This document shows, one piece after another, positions 35,772 through 45,215 of a stretch of DNA of 64,000 nt. A program made the translations under genes and the position numbers. The stretch covers positions 62,001-126,000 of the forward strand of contig NZ_BJND01000007.1 of assembly GCF_006539505.1 (NCBI RefSeq), in the 5' to 3' direction. Source of the stretch: Streptomyces spinoverrucosus. Its GTDB lineage: Bacteria; Actinomycetota; Actinomycetes; Streptomycetales; Streptomycetaceae. A model generated the notes under the pieces. It did not search any database. It was not told the origin of the DNA and saw only the letters and a list, made by a program, of their open reading frames with translations. Positions within the stretch are counted from its first letter, which is position 1. Every line of letters begins with the position of its first letter.

Positions 35772-35786
35772 ATGGTGTCAGTGAAG
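35760..35786. promoter_or_regulatory. Perfect 12-bp inverted repeat operator at WYL regulator start
   Basis: Arms CTTCACTGACAC (35760-35771) and GTGTCAGTGAAG (35775-35786) are perfectly complementary with a three-base spacer ATG. The left arm includes the regulator's start codon; the right arm ends 18 bases before the divergent gene. This arrangement fits autoregulation plus control of the neighbour. Confidence 0.75.
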
Positions 35787-35804
35787 CAGTCCTAGCGTCA
35801 CGCC

Positions 35805-36284
35805 ATGGTCTTCAAGGAGAAACTGCTGACCGTGCCCCCGCCGATCGAGGTGGCCGGACGGCACGTCAAGCGCTACCACGTCACCGCGGACCCTTCCGGC
35901 ATCGCACCGGAGGTCGAAAAGGCGGCGTACGTCATCCTCCCCGAGCTGCTGCCGGAGCCGGACGGCACGCCGCCCGCGACCTTCGTCGTCCTGCACCGGG
36001 GCGGCGACAGCGGGGCGTATCTCAACGCGTACAGCTGGGTCTGGGACAACGTCCTGCACTTCCGGGGCGCCGCTGCGGGCCAGCCGGTGCTGGGCTGCCC
36101 GGACACCGACCCGACCCACTTCATCGCCCCCGACCGCCCGTGGATCGGCTGCGTCTGGGAACTGCCGCCGATCCTGCACGAGCGGGACGCCTGGGTACGG
36201 CACCTGCTCGCTCCCCAAGTCCCCGATTTTTACGCCTACTTGACCGACAGCCTGCCCGAGGGAACGACAGGAGACCGCTCATGA
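35805..36284 (+). CDS. Conserved-looking hypothetical protein, probable WYL regulator target
   Basis: A 159-residue soluble protein I do not recognise. It has no signal peptide or membrane helix. Aromatic- and proline-rich stretches include YLNAYSWVWDNVLHFRG and RPWIGCVWELPPILHERDAWV; the sequence has two cysteines (C98, C116) too far apart for a simple metal motif. It begins 34 bases from the divergent WYL regulator and behind the shared palindrome, so the regulator likely controls it. An ATGA overlap links it to the decayed gene downstream, indicating an ancestral two-gene operon. Function unknown. Confidence 0.7.
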   Translation: MVFKEKLLTVPPPIEVAGRHVKRYHVTADPSGIAPEVEKAAYVILPELLPEPDGTPPATFVVLHRGGDSGAYLNAYSWVWDNVLHFRGAAAGQPVLGCPDTDPTHFIAPDRPWIGCVWELPPILHERDAWVRHLLAPQVPDFYAYLTDSLPEGTTGDRS

Positions 36285-36630
36285 GCAGCCCGCACGACTT
36301 CGACTTCCTGCACGGCGACTGGGACGTCCGCAACCGCCGCCGTACCGACTTCCTCGACCCGGACAGCGACTGGGTGGAGTTCCCGGTCACGAGCCGCTGT
36401 TGGAGCCTGTTCGACGGCGCGGCGAACATCGACGAGGTCGACATGCCGCAGCTGGGCACGAAGGGGCAACTGGTTCCGCCAGCAGCAGCGGCACACTGTT
36501 TCCGCCGGTGATCGGCCGGTTCGACGGGGACGCCGGCGAGTTCTACGACGATGACGCACTCCCCCATCGGCAAGGAGGTGCGCGTGCGGTTCCCGTGGTC
36601 GGGGATCTCGGTCGACGGACTTCACCCGGG
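36281..36630 (+). pseudogene. Decayed gene of small hypothetical family (DUF1579-like start), two frameshifts
   Basis: The start is intact and overlaps the previous stop (ATGA): MSSPHDFDFLHGDWDVRNRR, then DFLDPDSDWVEFPVTSRCWS. After GTKG (about 36465) the frame turns to nonsense and stops at 36511. The lost frame resumes in another phase as SSSGTLFPPVIGRFDGDAGE.. near 36489, apparently with some codons missing, and shifts again at about 36555, where the third phase carries GKEVRVRFPWSGISVDG. The C-terminus is lost near the convergent methyltransferase end (36622). The order of conserved pieces in three frames shows a broken gene rather than three small ones. Confidence 0.72.
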
Positions 36631-37368
36631 TTTCTCGAACGCCCGCAGGGTGAACCACGGGTCCGGGCGGGGGCGGTCCTGGTCGGGGAGTTCGGCGAGG
36701 CGGGCGGCGAAGCCGTCGGCGAGGGGGTGGCCGGGCGGGAGGGTGACGAACCAGCCGCGGCGCAGGTCGGCAATGGTGCGGCGGGGGCTGCGGCCCTGGC
36801 CCCGGCCGGGGAAGCGGGTCAGCCCGGCGGGCCGAAGACCGTGTTCGGCGGCGTACGACTCGACGGCCGACGACGCGTCGAGGACGGGGCTGCGGGGGCG
36901 GGAGGCGAGGATGGCATCGATGTCACTGCCGACGTTGTGGGCGGCGGCCTTGTCGACCGTCGTGACATAGACGCCGCCGGGGCGCAGCACGCGGGCGCAC
37001 TCGGCGACGGCGGCCCTGACGTGCTCGGGCCGTTGCAGCAGGTGCAGCAGCCACACGCTGGTGACGGCGTCGAACTCCCCGTCCCGGAAGGGCAGTCGGC
37101 GGCAGTCGGCGAGGACGACGGTGCCGGGCAGGCGGGCGGCGGCGTGCCGGGCCATGGCGTACGTCAGGTCGGCGCCCGTCACCCGCATCCCGGCCCGGGC
37201 CGCCGCGAGCCGCCGGGTCACGATGCCGGTGCCGCAGGCCACGTCGAGCAGGCTGCGCGTTTGCCGCGGTACGAGGCTCAGCACGCCCTCCGCGGCGGCG
37301 GCCGCCCTGGCCTCGCCGCCGCGGGAGGAGTCGTAGCGCTCGGCCTCGTCGGTGTAGTCCAGCACCAT
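36622..37368 (-). CDS. Class I SAM-dependent methyltransferase
   Basis: A 248-residue methyltransferase with motif I LLDVACGTGIVTRRLA (about 40-55), acidic motif GADLTYAM, motif FDAVTSVWLLHLLQRPEHV and LRPGGVYVTTVDKAA. It resembles UbiE/Methyltransf_11 enzymes; the acceptor is unknown. It lies four bases downstream of, or separated from, the pterin dehydratase gene on the same strand, so the two are likely co-transcribed. Its 3' end meets the remains of the decayed gene on the opposite strand. Confidence 0.85.
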   Translation of the reverse strand: MVLDYTDEAERYDSSRGGEARAAAAAEGVLSLVPRQTRSLLDVACGTGIVTRRLAAARAGMRVTGADLTYAMARHAAARLPGTVVLADCRRLPFRDGEFDAVTSVWLLHLLQRPEHVRAAVAECARVLRPGGVYVTTVDKAAAHNVGSDIDAILASRPRSPVLDASSAVESYAAEHGLRPAGLTRFPGRGQGRSPRRTIADLRRGWFVTLPPGHPLADGFAARLAELPDQDRPRPDPWFTLRAFEKPG

Positions 37369-37372
37369 GCGC

Positions 37373-37678
37373 TCAGCCGGCGCCGTGCGCCGGGGCGAGG
37401 GCCTCCACCCGCTCGGCGAGCTTGAAGTCCATCGTGGTCACCTTGCCGCCGACGCTGTGCGTGGTGACCGTGAGGGAGACGGTGTTGTAGCCGAGGGTCA
37501 GGTCGGAGTGGTGGTTGAGCTCCTCCTGGACCTGGGCGATGTGCACCACCAGGGCCGTCGCCGCGAGGTGCGAGCCGAGCCGGTAGGAGCGGGTGAGCCG
37601 GTCCCCGTCGAGCGACCAGCCGGGCAGCTCCGCCAGCCGGTCCTCGATCTCCTTCTGCGACAGCGGTTCGACGGGCAT
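37373..37678 (-). CDS. 4a-hydroxytetrahydrobiopterin dehydratase (pterin-4a-carbinolamine dehydratase)
   Basis: A 101-residue small enzyme matching the whole PCD family length. The signature region EELNHHSDLTLGYNTVSLTV contains the tandem histidines of the active site, and the C-terminal THSVGGKVTTMDFKLAERVE is typical. It dehydrates 4a-hydroxytetrahydropterin, recycling the cofactor of aromatic amino acid hydroxylases, though no hydroxylase is in the window. ATG 37678 with GGGAG upstream is preferred; the frame extends to 37777 with low-complexity residues. Same strand as the downstream methyltransferase. Confidence 0.92.
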   Translation of the reverse strand: MPVEPLSQKEIEDRLAELPGWSLDGDRLTRSYRLGSHLAATALVVHIAQVQEELNHHSDLTLGYNTVSLTVTTHSVGGKVTTMDFKLAERVEALAPAHGAG

Positions 37679-37833
37679 GAGCTCGCTCCCTTCGTGGATG
37701 TCGCGTACCCGTTCAGCGTGCCACAGGCGGCGGCTGCGGCGCTGGTCAGGCGGGTCTCCGCGATCGGGAGCGGTCAAAAACGGACAGCTGCCACGCCTCG
37801 TTCATCGGCCCCTCCTCGACTACGGTCGTAGGC

Positions 37834-38661
37834 ATGACCATCCCACCGTCCGCGCCCGGCACCCCCGCGGTCACCCCCGCCGACCAGGGCGTCGGCCCGC
37901 TGCTGCGGGCCTGGCGGGAGCGGCGGCGGGTCAGTCAGCTGGAGCTGGCGTTGCGGGCGGGCTCCTCGGCGCGGCACATCAGCTTCGTCGAGACGGGCCG
38001 CTCCCGCCCCAGCGAGGAGATGGTGCTGAAGCTGGCCGAGCACCTGGACGTCCCCGTGCGGGAGCGCAACGCGCTGCTGCTCGCGGCCGGTTACGCCCCG
38101 CGCTATCCGGAGACGCCCCTGGACGATCCGGCGCTGGACGCCCTGCGCGAGGGCATGGAACGGCTGATCCGGGGCTACGAGCCGTACCCGGCGCTGGTGG
38201 TGGACGCGACGTACAACGTGCTGGCCGCGAACCGGGGCATCACCCTGCTGCTGGAGGGCCTCCCGGAGTCCCTGCTCACCCGGCCGCCGAACGCGATGCG
38301 GCTGACGCTGCACCCGGAGGGCCTGGCGCCGCGCATCCGCAACTTCCGTCAGTGGCGGGGGCATCTGCTCGCCCAGATGGAGCGGCAGATCGCGCTCCAC
38401 CGCTCGGCGGCGCTGCGGGAGTTGTACGAGGAGGTGGCCGCGTATCCGGTGCCCGAGTCGGCGACCGGCGGCGAACCGGCCGAGCCCGTCCCCTACTTCG
38501 CGCTGCCGATGCAGATCGAGCACGAGGGCCGGACCCTGTCCTTCGTCTCGTCGATCTCGACGTTCAACACGCCCATGGACGTGACCGTCGCCGAGTTGGC
38601 CATCGAGACGCTGCTTCCGGCGGACCCGGCGACGGTCAAGTATCTGCACTCACTCGTGTGA
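37834..38661 (+). CDS. XRE-family regulator with MmyB/MLTR-like ligand-binding domain
   Basis: A 275-residue regulator. Residues about 22-78 form a Cro/CI helix-turn-helix (LLRAWRERRRVSQLELALRA, then SSARHISFVETGRSRPS). Residues about 100-270 match the PAS-like MmyB ligand-binding domain (LIRGYEPYPALVVDATYNVL, LTLHPEGLAPRIRNF, STFNTPMDVTVAELAIETLL). Members of this group often regulate adjacent oxidoreductase genes; none is directly next to it. It lies 155 bases from the divergent pterin dehydratase gene. Confidence 0.9.
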   Translation: MTIPPSAPGTPAVTPADQGVGPLLRAWRERRRVSQLELALRAGSSARHISFVETGRSRPSEEMVLKLAEHLDVPVRERNALLLAAGYAPRYPETPLDDPALDALREGMERLIRGYEPYPALVVDATYNVLAANRGITLLLEGLPESLLTRPPNAMRLTLHPEGLAPRIRNFRQWRGHLLAQMERQIALHRSAALRELYEEVAAYPVPESATGGEPAEPVPYFALPMQIEHEGRTLSFVSSISTFNTPMDVTVAELAIETLLPADPATVKYLHSLV

Positions 38662-38719
38662 CCGTAAGCGGAACATGACACACTGCACGCAGGCTTTCGG
38701 CGCGTAGGGGAGGCGTGGC

Positions 38720-39586
38720 GTGAGTGAGCGGCGGACCGCGCCCACCGTGGGCCAGGTGGTGCTCGGGAAGCGGCTGCAGGAGCTGCGCGAGGCAGCCGGT
38801 CTCAAGCGCGAGGAGGCCGCACGCGTGCTGCGGGTGGCCCCGGCGACCGTACGGCGGATGGAGACGGCCGAGGTCGCGCTCAGGATTCCGTACCTGCAGA
38901 TCCTGCTGCCCGCGTACGGCGTCCCCGAGGACGAGGTGACGGCGTTCGTCGCGCTGGCCGAGGAGGCGAACCAGCCGGGTTGGTGGCAGCGGTTCAGCGA
39001 TGTGCTGCCGGACTGGTTCAGCCTGTTCGTCAGCCTGGAGGGCGCCGCCCGGCTGATCCGTTCCTACGAGCCGCACTTCGTGCCCGGACTGCTCCAAACC
39101 GAGGACTACGCCCGTGCCGTACTGGAGGCCGGGACGATCGGCCAGTCGGGCGGTCCGGAGATGATCGAACGGCATGTCTCCCTGCGGATGGCCCGGCAGG
39201 AGCTGCTGCGCCGCCCCAACGCTCCGCACCTGTGGGTGATCATGGACGAAACGGTCCTGCGCCGCCCGGTCTGCACCCGCCGTGAGGTCATGGGCGCCCA
39301 GCTGGACCGGCTGCTGGAGGCCGCCGAGAGCGACCGGGTCACACTCCAGGTCGCCGAGTTCGCCAGGGGCCCGCATCCGGGGACGTACGCCCCCTTCTCG
39401 CTGTTCCGCTTCGCCGAGCCGGAGCTGCCGGACATGGTCTTCACCGAATACCTGACCGGGGCGCTGTATCTCGACTCCCGCAGCGAGGTGTCCACGCATC
39501 TGGAGGTGCTGGACCACATGACCGCGCACGCGGCGTCGGCGCAGCGCACGAAGAAGATCCTGCAGGAGTGCCGCGGGGACTCCTGA
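38720..39586 (+). CDS. XRE-family regulator with DUF5753-type C-terminal domain
   Basis: A 288-residue protein of the large Streptomyces XRE/DUF5753 group. The helix-turn-helix (KRLQELREAAGLKREEAARV, then APATVRRMETAEV) occupies about 16-65. The C-terminal domain has the hallmark LIRSYEPHFVPGLLQTEDYA and, near the end, MVFTEYLTGALYLDSRSEV. These are often paired with a small DUF397 protein; here none follows, and a DUF574 methyltransferase lies 47 bases downstream on the same strand instead. GTG start with AGGGGAGG upstream. Confidence 0.9.
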   Translation: MSERRTAPTVGQVVLGKRLQELREAAGLKREEAARVLRVAPATVRRMETAEVALRIPYLQILLPAYGVPEDEVTAFVALAEEANQPGWWQRFSDVLPDWFSLFVSLEGAARLIRSYEPHFVPGLLQTEDYARAVLEAGTIGQSGGPEMIERHVSLRMARQELLRRPNAPHLWVIMDETVLRRPVCTRREVMGAQLDRLLEAAESDRVTLQVAEFARGPHPGTYAPFSLFRFAEPELPDMVFTEYLTGALYLDSRSEVSTHLEVLDHMTAHAASAQRTKKILQECRGDS

Positions 39587-39633
39587 CGCACGCACGTCTC
39601 AGCCACCCACCCACAGCAAGGAGACCGCACCGC

Positions 39634-40434
39634 ATGACCGGATCCGACGCCGAGCCCACCCGCATCGACACCAGCCGACCGCACCCGGCGCGGGTCTACG
39701 ACTGGTGGCTGGGCGGCAAGGACAACTACCCGGTGGACGAGGAACTGGCCCGCAGGATCCTCGCCGTGGACGAGACGGTGCTGCGCGGGGCGCGTGCCAA
39801 CCGCCGGTTCATGCACCGGGCGGTGCGCACGGTCGCGGAGGCCGGGATCCGCCAGTTCCTGGACATCGGCACCGGTATCCCCACCGAGCCGAATCTGCAC
39901 CAGGTGGTCCAGGGCATCGCGCCGGAGTCCCGGGTGGTGTACGCGGACAACGACCCGATCGTCCTCCGGCACGCCGAGGCCCTACTGCACGGCTCCCCCG
40001 AAGGCGCCACCGCCTATGTGCACGCCGACGTGCGCGACGTCGACACCCTGCTGCGGCGGGCGGGCGAGACGCTGGACTTCGACCGGCCGGTCGCGCTGTC
40101 GCTCGTCGCGCTCACGCACTACCTCGACGACGAGGTGTACGGCCTGCTGAAGCAGTACGTCGACGCACTCGCCCCCGGCAGCCACCTGATCCTCTCCCAG
40201 GTCACCCCCGACCTCAGCCCCGAGGCCATCGCAAAGGCCGCCGACCACTTCCGCCGCACGGGCACGCCCTTCTTCCCCCGCTCACTCACCGAATTCGCCC
40301 GCTTCTTCGACGGCCTGTCCCTGCTCGGCCCCGGCCTCATCCCCGTCCACGGCTGGCGCCCGGCCCCGGAGGACGTCACCGCCCAGGCAGAGGGCCTCGT
40401 CCCGGTGTACGCGGGCGTGGCCCGCAAGCCCTGA
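39634..40434 (+). CDS. DUF574 / Methyltransf_19 SAM-dependent methyltransferase
   Basis: A 266-residue protein with the family hallmark PHPARVYDWWLGGKDNYPVD at the N-terminus (about 13-32), then a SAM-binding region FLDIGTGIPTEPNLHQV and VVYADNDPIVLRHAEALL, and DVRDVDTLL. The family is abundant in actinomycetes; substrates are unknown. ATG 39634 has AAGGAG 12 bases upstream. Likely co-transcribed with the XRE/DUF5753 regulator, an arrangement seen repeatedly in streptomycetes. Confidence 0.9.
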   Translation: MTGSDAEPTRIDTSRPHPARVYDWWLGGKDNYPVDEELARRILAVDETVLRGARANRRFMHRAVRTVAEAGIRQFLDIGTGIPTEPNLHQVVQGIAPESRVVYADNDPIVLRHAEALLHGSPEGATAYVHADVRDVDTLLRRAGETLDFDRPVALSLVALTHYLDDEVYGLLKQYVDALAPGSHLILSQVTPDLSPEAIAKAADHFRRTGTPFFPRSLTEFARFFDGLSLLGPGLIPVHGWRPAPEDVTAQAEGLVPVYAGVARKP

Positions 40435-40844
40435 CGGGCGGATGCGACTCGGATCCTTACCGGGGGGCAGGACTCGCGGGCCCGCCGCCCGGTGGGCGGG
40501 ACCCACGCGGCTTACCAGCGGGCGACTCACGGGCTTGCCCGCCTGGCCGGCGGGCGGGCTCGCGGGGCTCACCGGCGGGCGGGGTTCGCGGGCGTCGCGC
40601 GTCGTCAGGCCTGACCGAGGGACGGTGACTCGCGGCCGTCGCCGCAAACCCCGGCCAGCAGACCGGCTCGCGCGCCTGACCGCCCGCGGGCACGCCCGAG
40701 AACTCTGCCCCGCAGGCGGACCAGCGGGCAGGGCCCTACGTCGGGGGCTGCCCCCGGCATGCAGGGCTCGCGGACCTGACCAGCGAACGGGGCCCGCAGG
40801 CCTGACCCCCGGCGGGCCGGGCCTGCTGACCCGCCGGCGGAGCC
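40435..40844. repeat. 410-base, extremely GC-rich region with degenerate repeats
   Basis: No credible gene. It lies between the convergent DUF574 methyltransferase and dnaK. Loosely repeated phrases such as ACTCGCGGGC, GCGGGCGGGC, CTGACCGAGG, CTGACCAGCG and GGCCTGACC recur at irregular 30-60 base intervals. A hairpin CCGCCC-GGT-GGGCGG (40485-40499) could terminate the methyltransferase transcript. Confidence 0.5.
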
Positions 40845-42710
<1,866 letters not shown>

Positions 42711-42755
42711 CGCTGTCCCCTTCCGCCAGGGAGCCTCTCGAAAACCAGCACAAAA

Positions 42756-42776
42756 CTTGAGTGGATTCTTGTCAAT
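42756..42776 (-). promoter_or_regulatory. Imperfect HAIR (HspR operator) overlapping dnaK promoter
   Basis: CTTGAGT (42756-42762), seven bases, then TGTCAAT (42770-42776). The HspR consensus is CTTGAGT-N7-ACTCAAG: one half is perfect, the other matches four of seven, with exact spacing. On the coding strand the degenerate half contains a TTGACA -35 hexamer, so repressor and sigma factor would compete. Confidence 0.55.
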
Positions 42777-42915
42777 GGGGCCCTTGGTCATTCAGGCACA
42801 TAGGCACATACCCGGGCAGGGCCCGGTCAGTCCGGTGGACGACCTTCGGAGGGGGTGCGGCGGACGAGAGACGGGCCTGCGCGGCACTTCCATCGCCGCA
42901 CCCCCAGGGGAGCGC

Positions 42916-43341
42916 CTACGCGAGCTTTGCCGACAGAGTGATCGGGACGGCCTTCAGCGCCTGGCTGACCGGGCAGTTGGCCTTGGCGTCCTCGGCCGCG
43001 GCGACGAACGCGTCGTTGTCCAGGCCGGGGACCGTGCCCTCGACGGTGAGGTGGATGCCGGTGATGCCCTCACCGGGCTGGAACGTCACGTCGGCCGAGG
43101 TGACGAGCTTGGTGGGCGGGTTGCCGGCGCCGGTCAGACCGTGCGACAGCGCCATGGAGAAGCAGCTGGAGTGGGCGGCGGCGATCAGCTCCTCGGGGCT
43201 GGTCTTGCCGTTCGCCTGCTCGGCGCGCGACGGCCACGACACCGGCTGCTGGCCGATGCCGGAGGAGTCGAAGGTGACGACGCCGTTGCCCTCGAGCAGG
43301 TTGCCTTCCCAGACGGTGTGTGCGGAGCGCGTGGTTGCCAC
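42916..43341 (-). CDS. OsmC/Ohr-family hydroperoxide reductase
   Basis: A 141-residue OsmC-family protein with both redox cysteines in family context: AHSSCFSMALSHGL (C60) and KANCPVSQAL (C123). The N-terminal MATTRSAHTVWEGNLLEGNG is typical. It reduces organic or fatty-acid hydroperoxides using a dihydrolipoyl or thiol donor. It lies upstream of dnaK on the same strand, with about 205 bases between, so they have separate promoters but form a small stress-defence pair. Length is normal for the family. Confidence 0.92.
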   Translation of the reverse strand: MATTRSAHTVWEGNLLEGNGVVTFDSSGIGQQPVSWPSRAEQANGKTSPEELIAAAHSSCFSMALSHGLTGAGNPPTKLVTSADVTFQPGEGITGIHLTVEGTVPGLDNDAFVAAAEDAKANCPVSQALKAVPITLSAKLA

Positions 43342-43415
43342 GGTTGTTCCTTTCGCATGCTTTCGATGCGGCCCCGTTTCGGGGGCTCTCGTCCCCTATC
43401 CGATCACATTCCGGC

Positions 43416-45215
43416 TCACCGCACGCGAAACACCGGTCCACGCGCGGTGAACGGCAGTCGGGCGCCTTGGGGAATCAGATACGCGTGCTCGCGCCGCACC
43501 CGCAGCACATCGCACCAGCCGTCGGTGATCACCAGCACCGGCGCGCCCGGCGGGAAGTCCTCCGCCCGGTGCAGCAGATCGATCCCGGGCTGCAGGACCG
43601 TACCGCCGCGCCCGTGCACCCGTACCCTCCCGGCGATCTCGGTGACCGGCAGATAGCCCGCGTCGTGCGCGACCGCGTCGCAGAAGACGACCCGCGCGGC
43701 CGGTACGTCACGGGCCTCGGCGTACGAGGCGATGGCGCCCAGCGCCTTGCCGAGCAGCGTCCGCTCCATGGAGCCGGAGGTGTCGAGGACGACGCCGAAG
43801 GTGCAGCGGGCGACCTCCTCGGGCGGGAAGTGGCGGCCCGCGCGCGGGATGTCGGGGGTGGACGCCTGACGGCGCGCGGGCCGGGCGTAGGACCGCACCG
43901 GCTCCGGACGGGGCACGAACTCGTCGAACCAGCGGGCCAGCTGGGCGTCCCACGGCAGCGGCGGATGGCTGAGCGCACGGATCTCCTCGACCAGGCCGCC
44001 GGGCAGATAGCCGCGCTCCTGGCTCCGGTGCAGGTCGAGGCCGTTCGCGAGGCCGCGCCGGTAGAACTCGTCGAGGTCGACGTACGCGCCCGGCGGGCCG
44101 AGCGGGGCGCCGAGGACGTCCGGGCGTCCCCTGCCGCACAGCGTGGACAGGCGGCGCATCCGGCGCAGGTCGCCCGCGATACGGTCGTAGACCTCCTCCG
44201 CGGACAGTCCCGTCAGGTCCTTGACGTACAGCAGCCCCTCGGGCATGGTGCCGACCTGCATCTCGCACAGCCAGCCGTTGATGACGTAGTCGCAGGCGAC
44301 GTTGAACAGGTACGGGTCGCGGGTGCCGCAGCGGTCGCCGTGCCGCAGGGCGGCGTGCAGCATCTCGTGGGCGAGGACGAACCGCCACTCCTCGTCCTCG
44401 AACTGCCGCAGCGGGTTGATGTAGATCTCGCCGGCCTCGGCGTTCACGGCCGCGACGGCGATGCCGTGGGCGCGGCTCAGTTCGGCGTCGGCGACCAGCT
44501 TGATGCCGGCCGCGATGCCGCCGAGCAGCGGGTAGGAGGAGATGAACCAGCGCAGCGCCCGCTCCCAGGGGCGGGCCGGGGCGAGGGTGCCGTCGAGGGA
44601 GTCGCGGCGGCCGCCCGCCATGTCCAGGGCCGCGGACATGGTGCGGGTGAGCGCGCCCGCGAAGGCGAGCTGCCAGTCCGGGGGCTGTCCGTGCCAGCCG
44701 CGCCAGGTGAGCAGCAGCTGGTCGGGCTCCCCGCCCGCGGTGCCGCCCCGCTCGTACGCGGCCGGGATGCCGTGCCGCCGCCAGCGCGCGGCGAGCTGCT
44801 CCTCGTCGCCGTCGGGGTAGGAGTCCGGCAGGTGCTCGGGCGTGCGACCGACGGGAAACGTGCGCAGGAAGCGGTTGACGACGGCGCAGCGGGCGGCGAC
44901 TTCGTGGCGGTCCGGCTGGACGCGGTCGCCCTTGGCGGCCGGGACGTGGCCGAAGCCGAGATGGATCACGGCGTGCGCGATGGCCCAGGCCCAGTCGCGG
45001 CCGTCGGCGATCCGATCCGGGTGGGAGTGCAGCACGCCCTCGGAGTCCACGCGGATCAGGCCGTCCCGGGGCGCGAGGTCGCACTCGTCGTCCCGGCAGG
45101 TGTCGAAGTCGACGGCCTTCAGCGCCGGGTTGGCCAGCACGAGCCGCATGCCCTCCGCGAACGCCTCCGCCGCCAGGTCGCGCTTCTTGCTGCCCTTCCC
45201 GCGGGTCCGGTTCAC
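43416..45215 (-). CDS. VWA-domain metallopeptidase-like protein (DUF2201 type), MoxR partner
   Basis: A 599-residue protein. Its N-terminal two-thirds resembles the DUF2201 putative metallopeptidase, with HEMLH at 283-287 in LAHEMLHAALRHG as the zinc motif. The C-terminal part (about 470-590) is a von Willebrand A-like domain with the MIDAS start VVLDTSGSME (D478-S482) and VLVITDGWCDVL. GTG 45215 overlaps the stop of the MoxR gene (GTGA). MoxR ATPases typically act with VWA proteins in chaperone-like assembly or metal insertion, so the two should work as a unit in the cytoplasm. The target is unknown. Confidence 0.85.
   Translation of the reverse strand: MNRTRGKGSKKRDLAAEAFAEGMRLVLANPALKAVDFDTCRDDECDLAPRDGLIRVDSEGVLHSHPDRIADGRDWAWAIAHAVIHLGFGHVPAAKGDRVQPDRHEVAARCAVVNRFLRTFPVGRTPEHLPDSYPDGDEEQLAARWRRHGIPAAYERGGTAGGEPDQLLLTWRGWHGQPPDWQLAFAGALTRTMSAALDMAGGRRDSLDGTLAPARPWERALRWFISSYPLLGGIAAGIKLVADAELSRAHGIAVAAVNAEAGEIYINPLRQFEDEEWRFVLAHEMLHAALRHGDRCGTRDPYLFNVACDYVINGWLCEMQVGTMPEGLLYVKDLTGLSAEEVYDRIAGDLRRMRRLSTLCGRGRPDVLGAPLGPPGAYVDLDEFYRRGLANGLDLHRSQERGYLPGGLVEEIRALSHPPLPWDAQLARWFDEFVPRPEPVRSYARPARRQASTPDIPRAGRHFPPEEVARCTFGVVLDTSGSMERTLLGKALGAIASYAEARDVPAARVVFCDAVAHDAGYLPVTEIAGRVRVHGRGGTVLQPGIDLLHRAEDFPPGAPVLVITDGWCDVLRVRREHAYLIPQGARLPFTARGPVFRVR

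Noticed and set aside
40435-40844. Small protein gene in the GC-rich gap before dnaK
   Set aside because: Frames give only repetitive Gly/Arg/Pro/Thr residues without a ribosome site or conserved motif.
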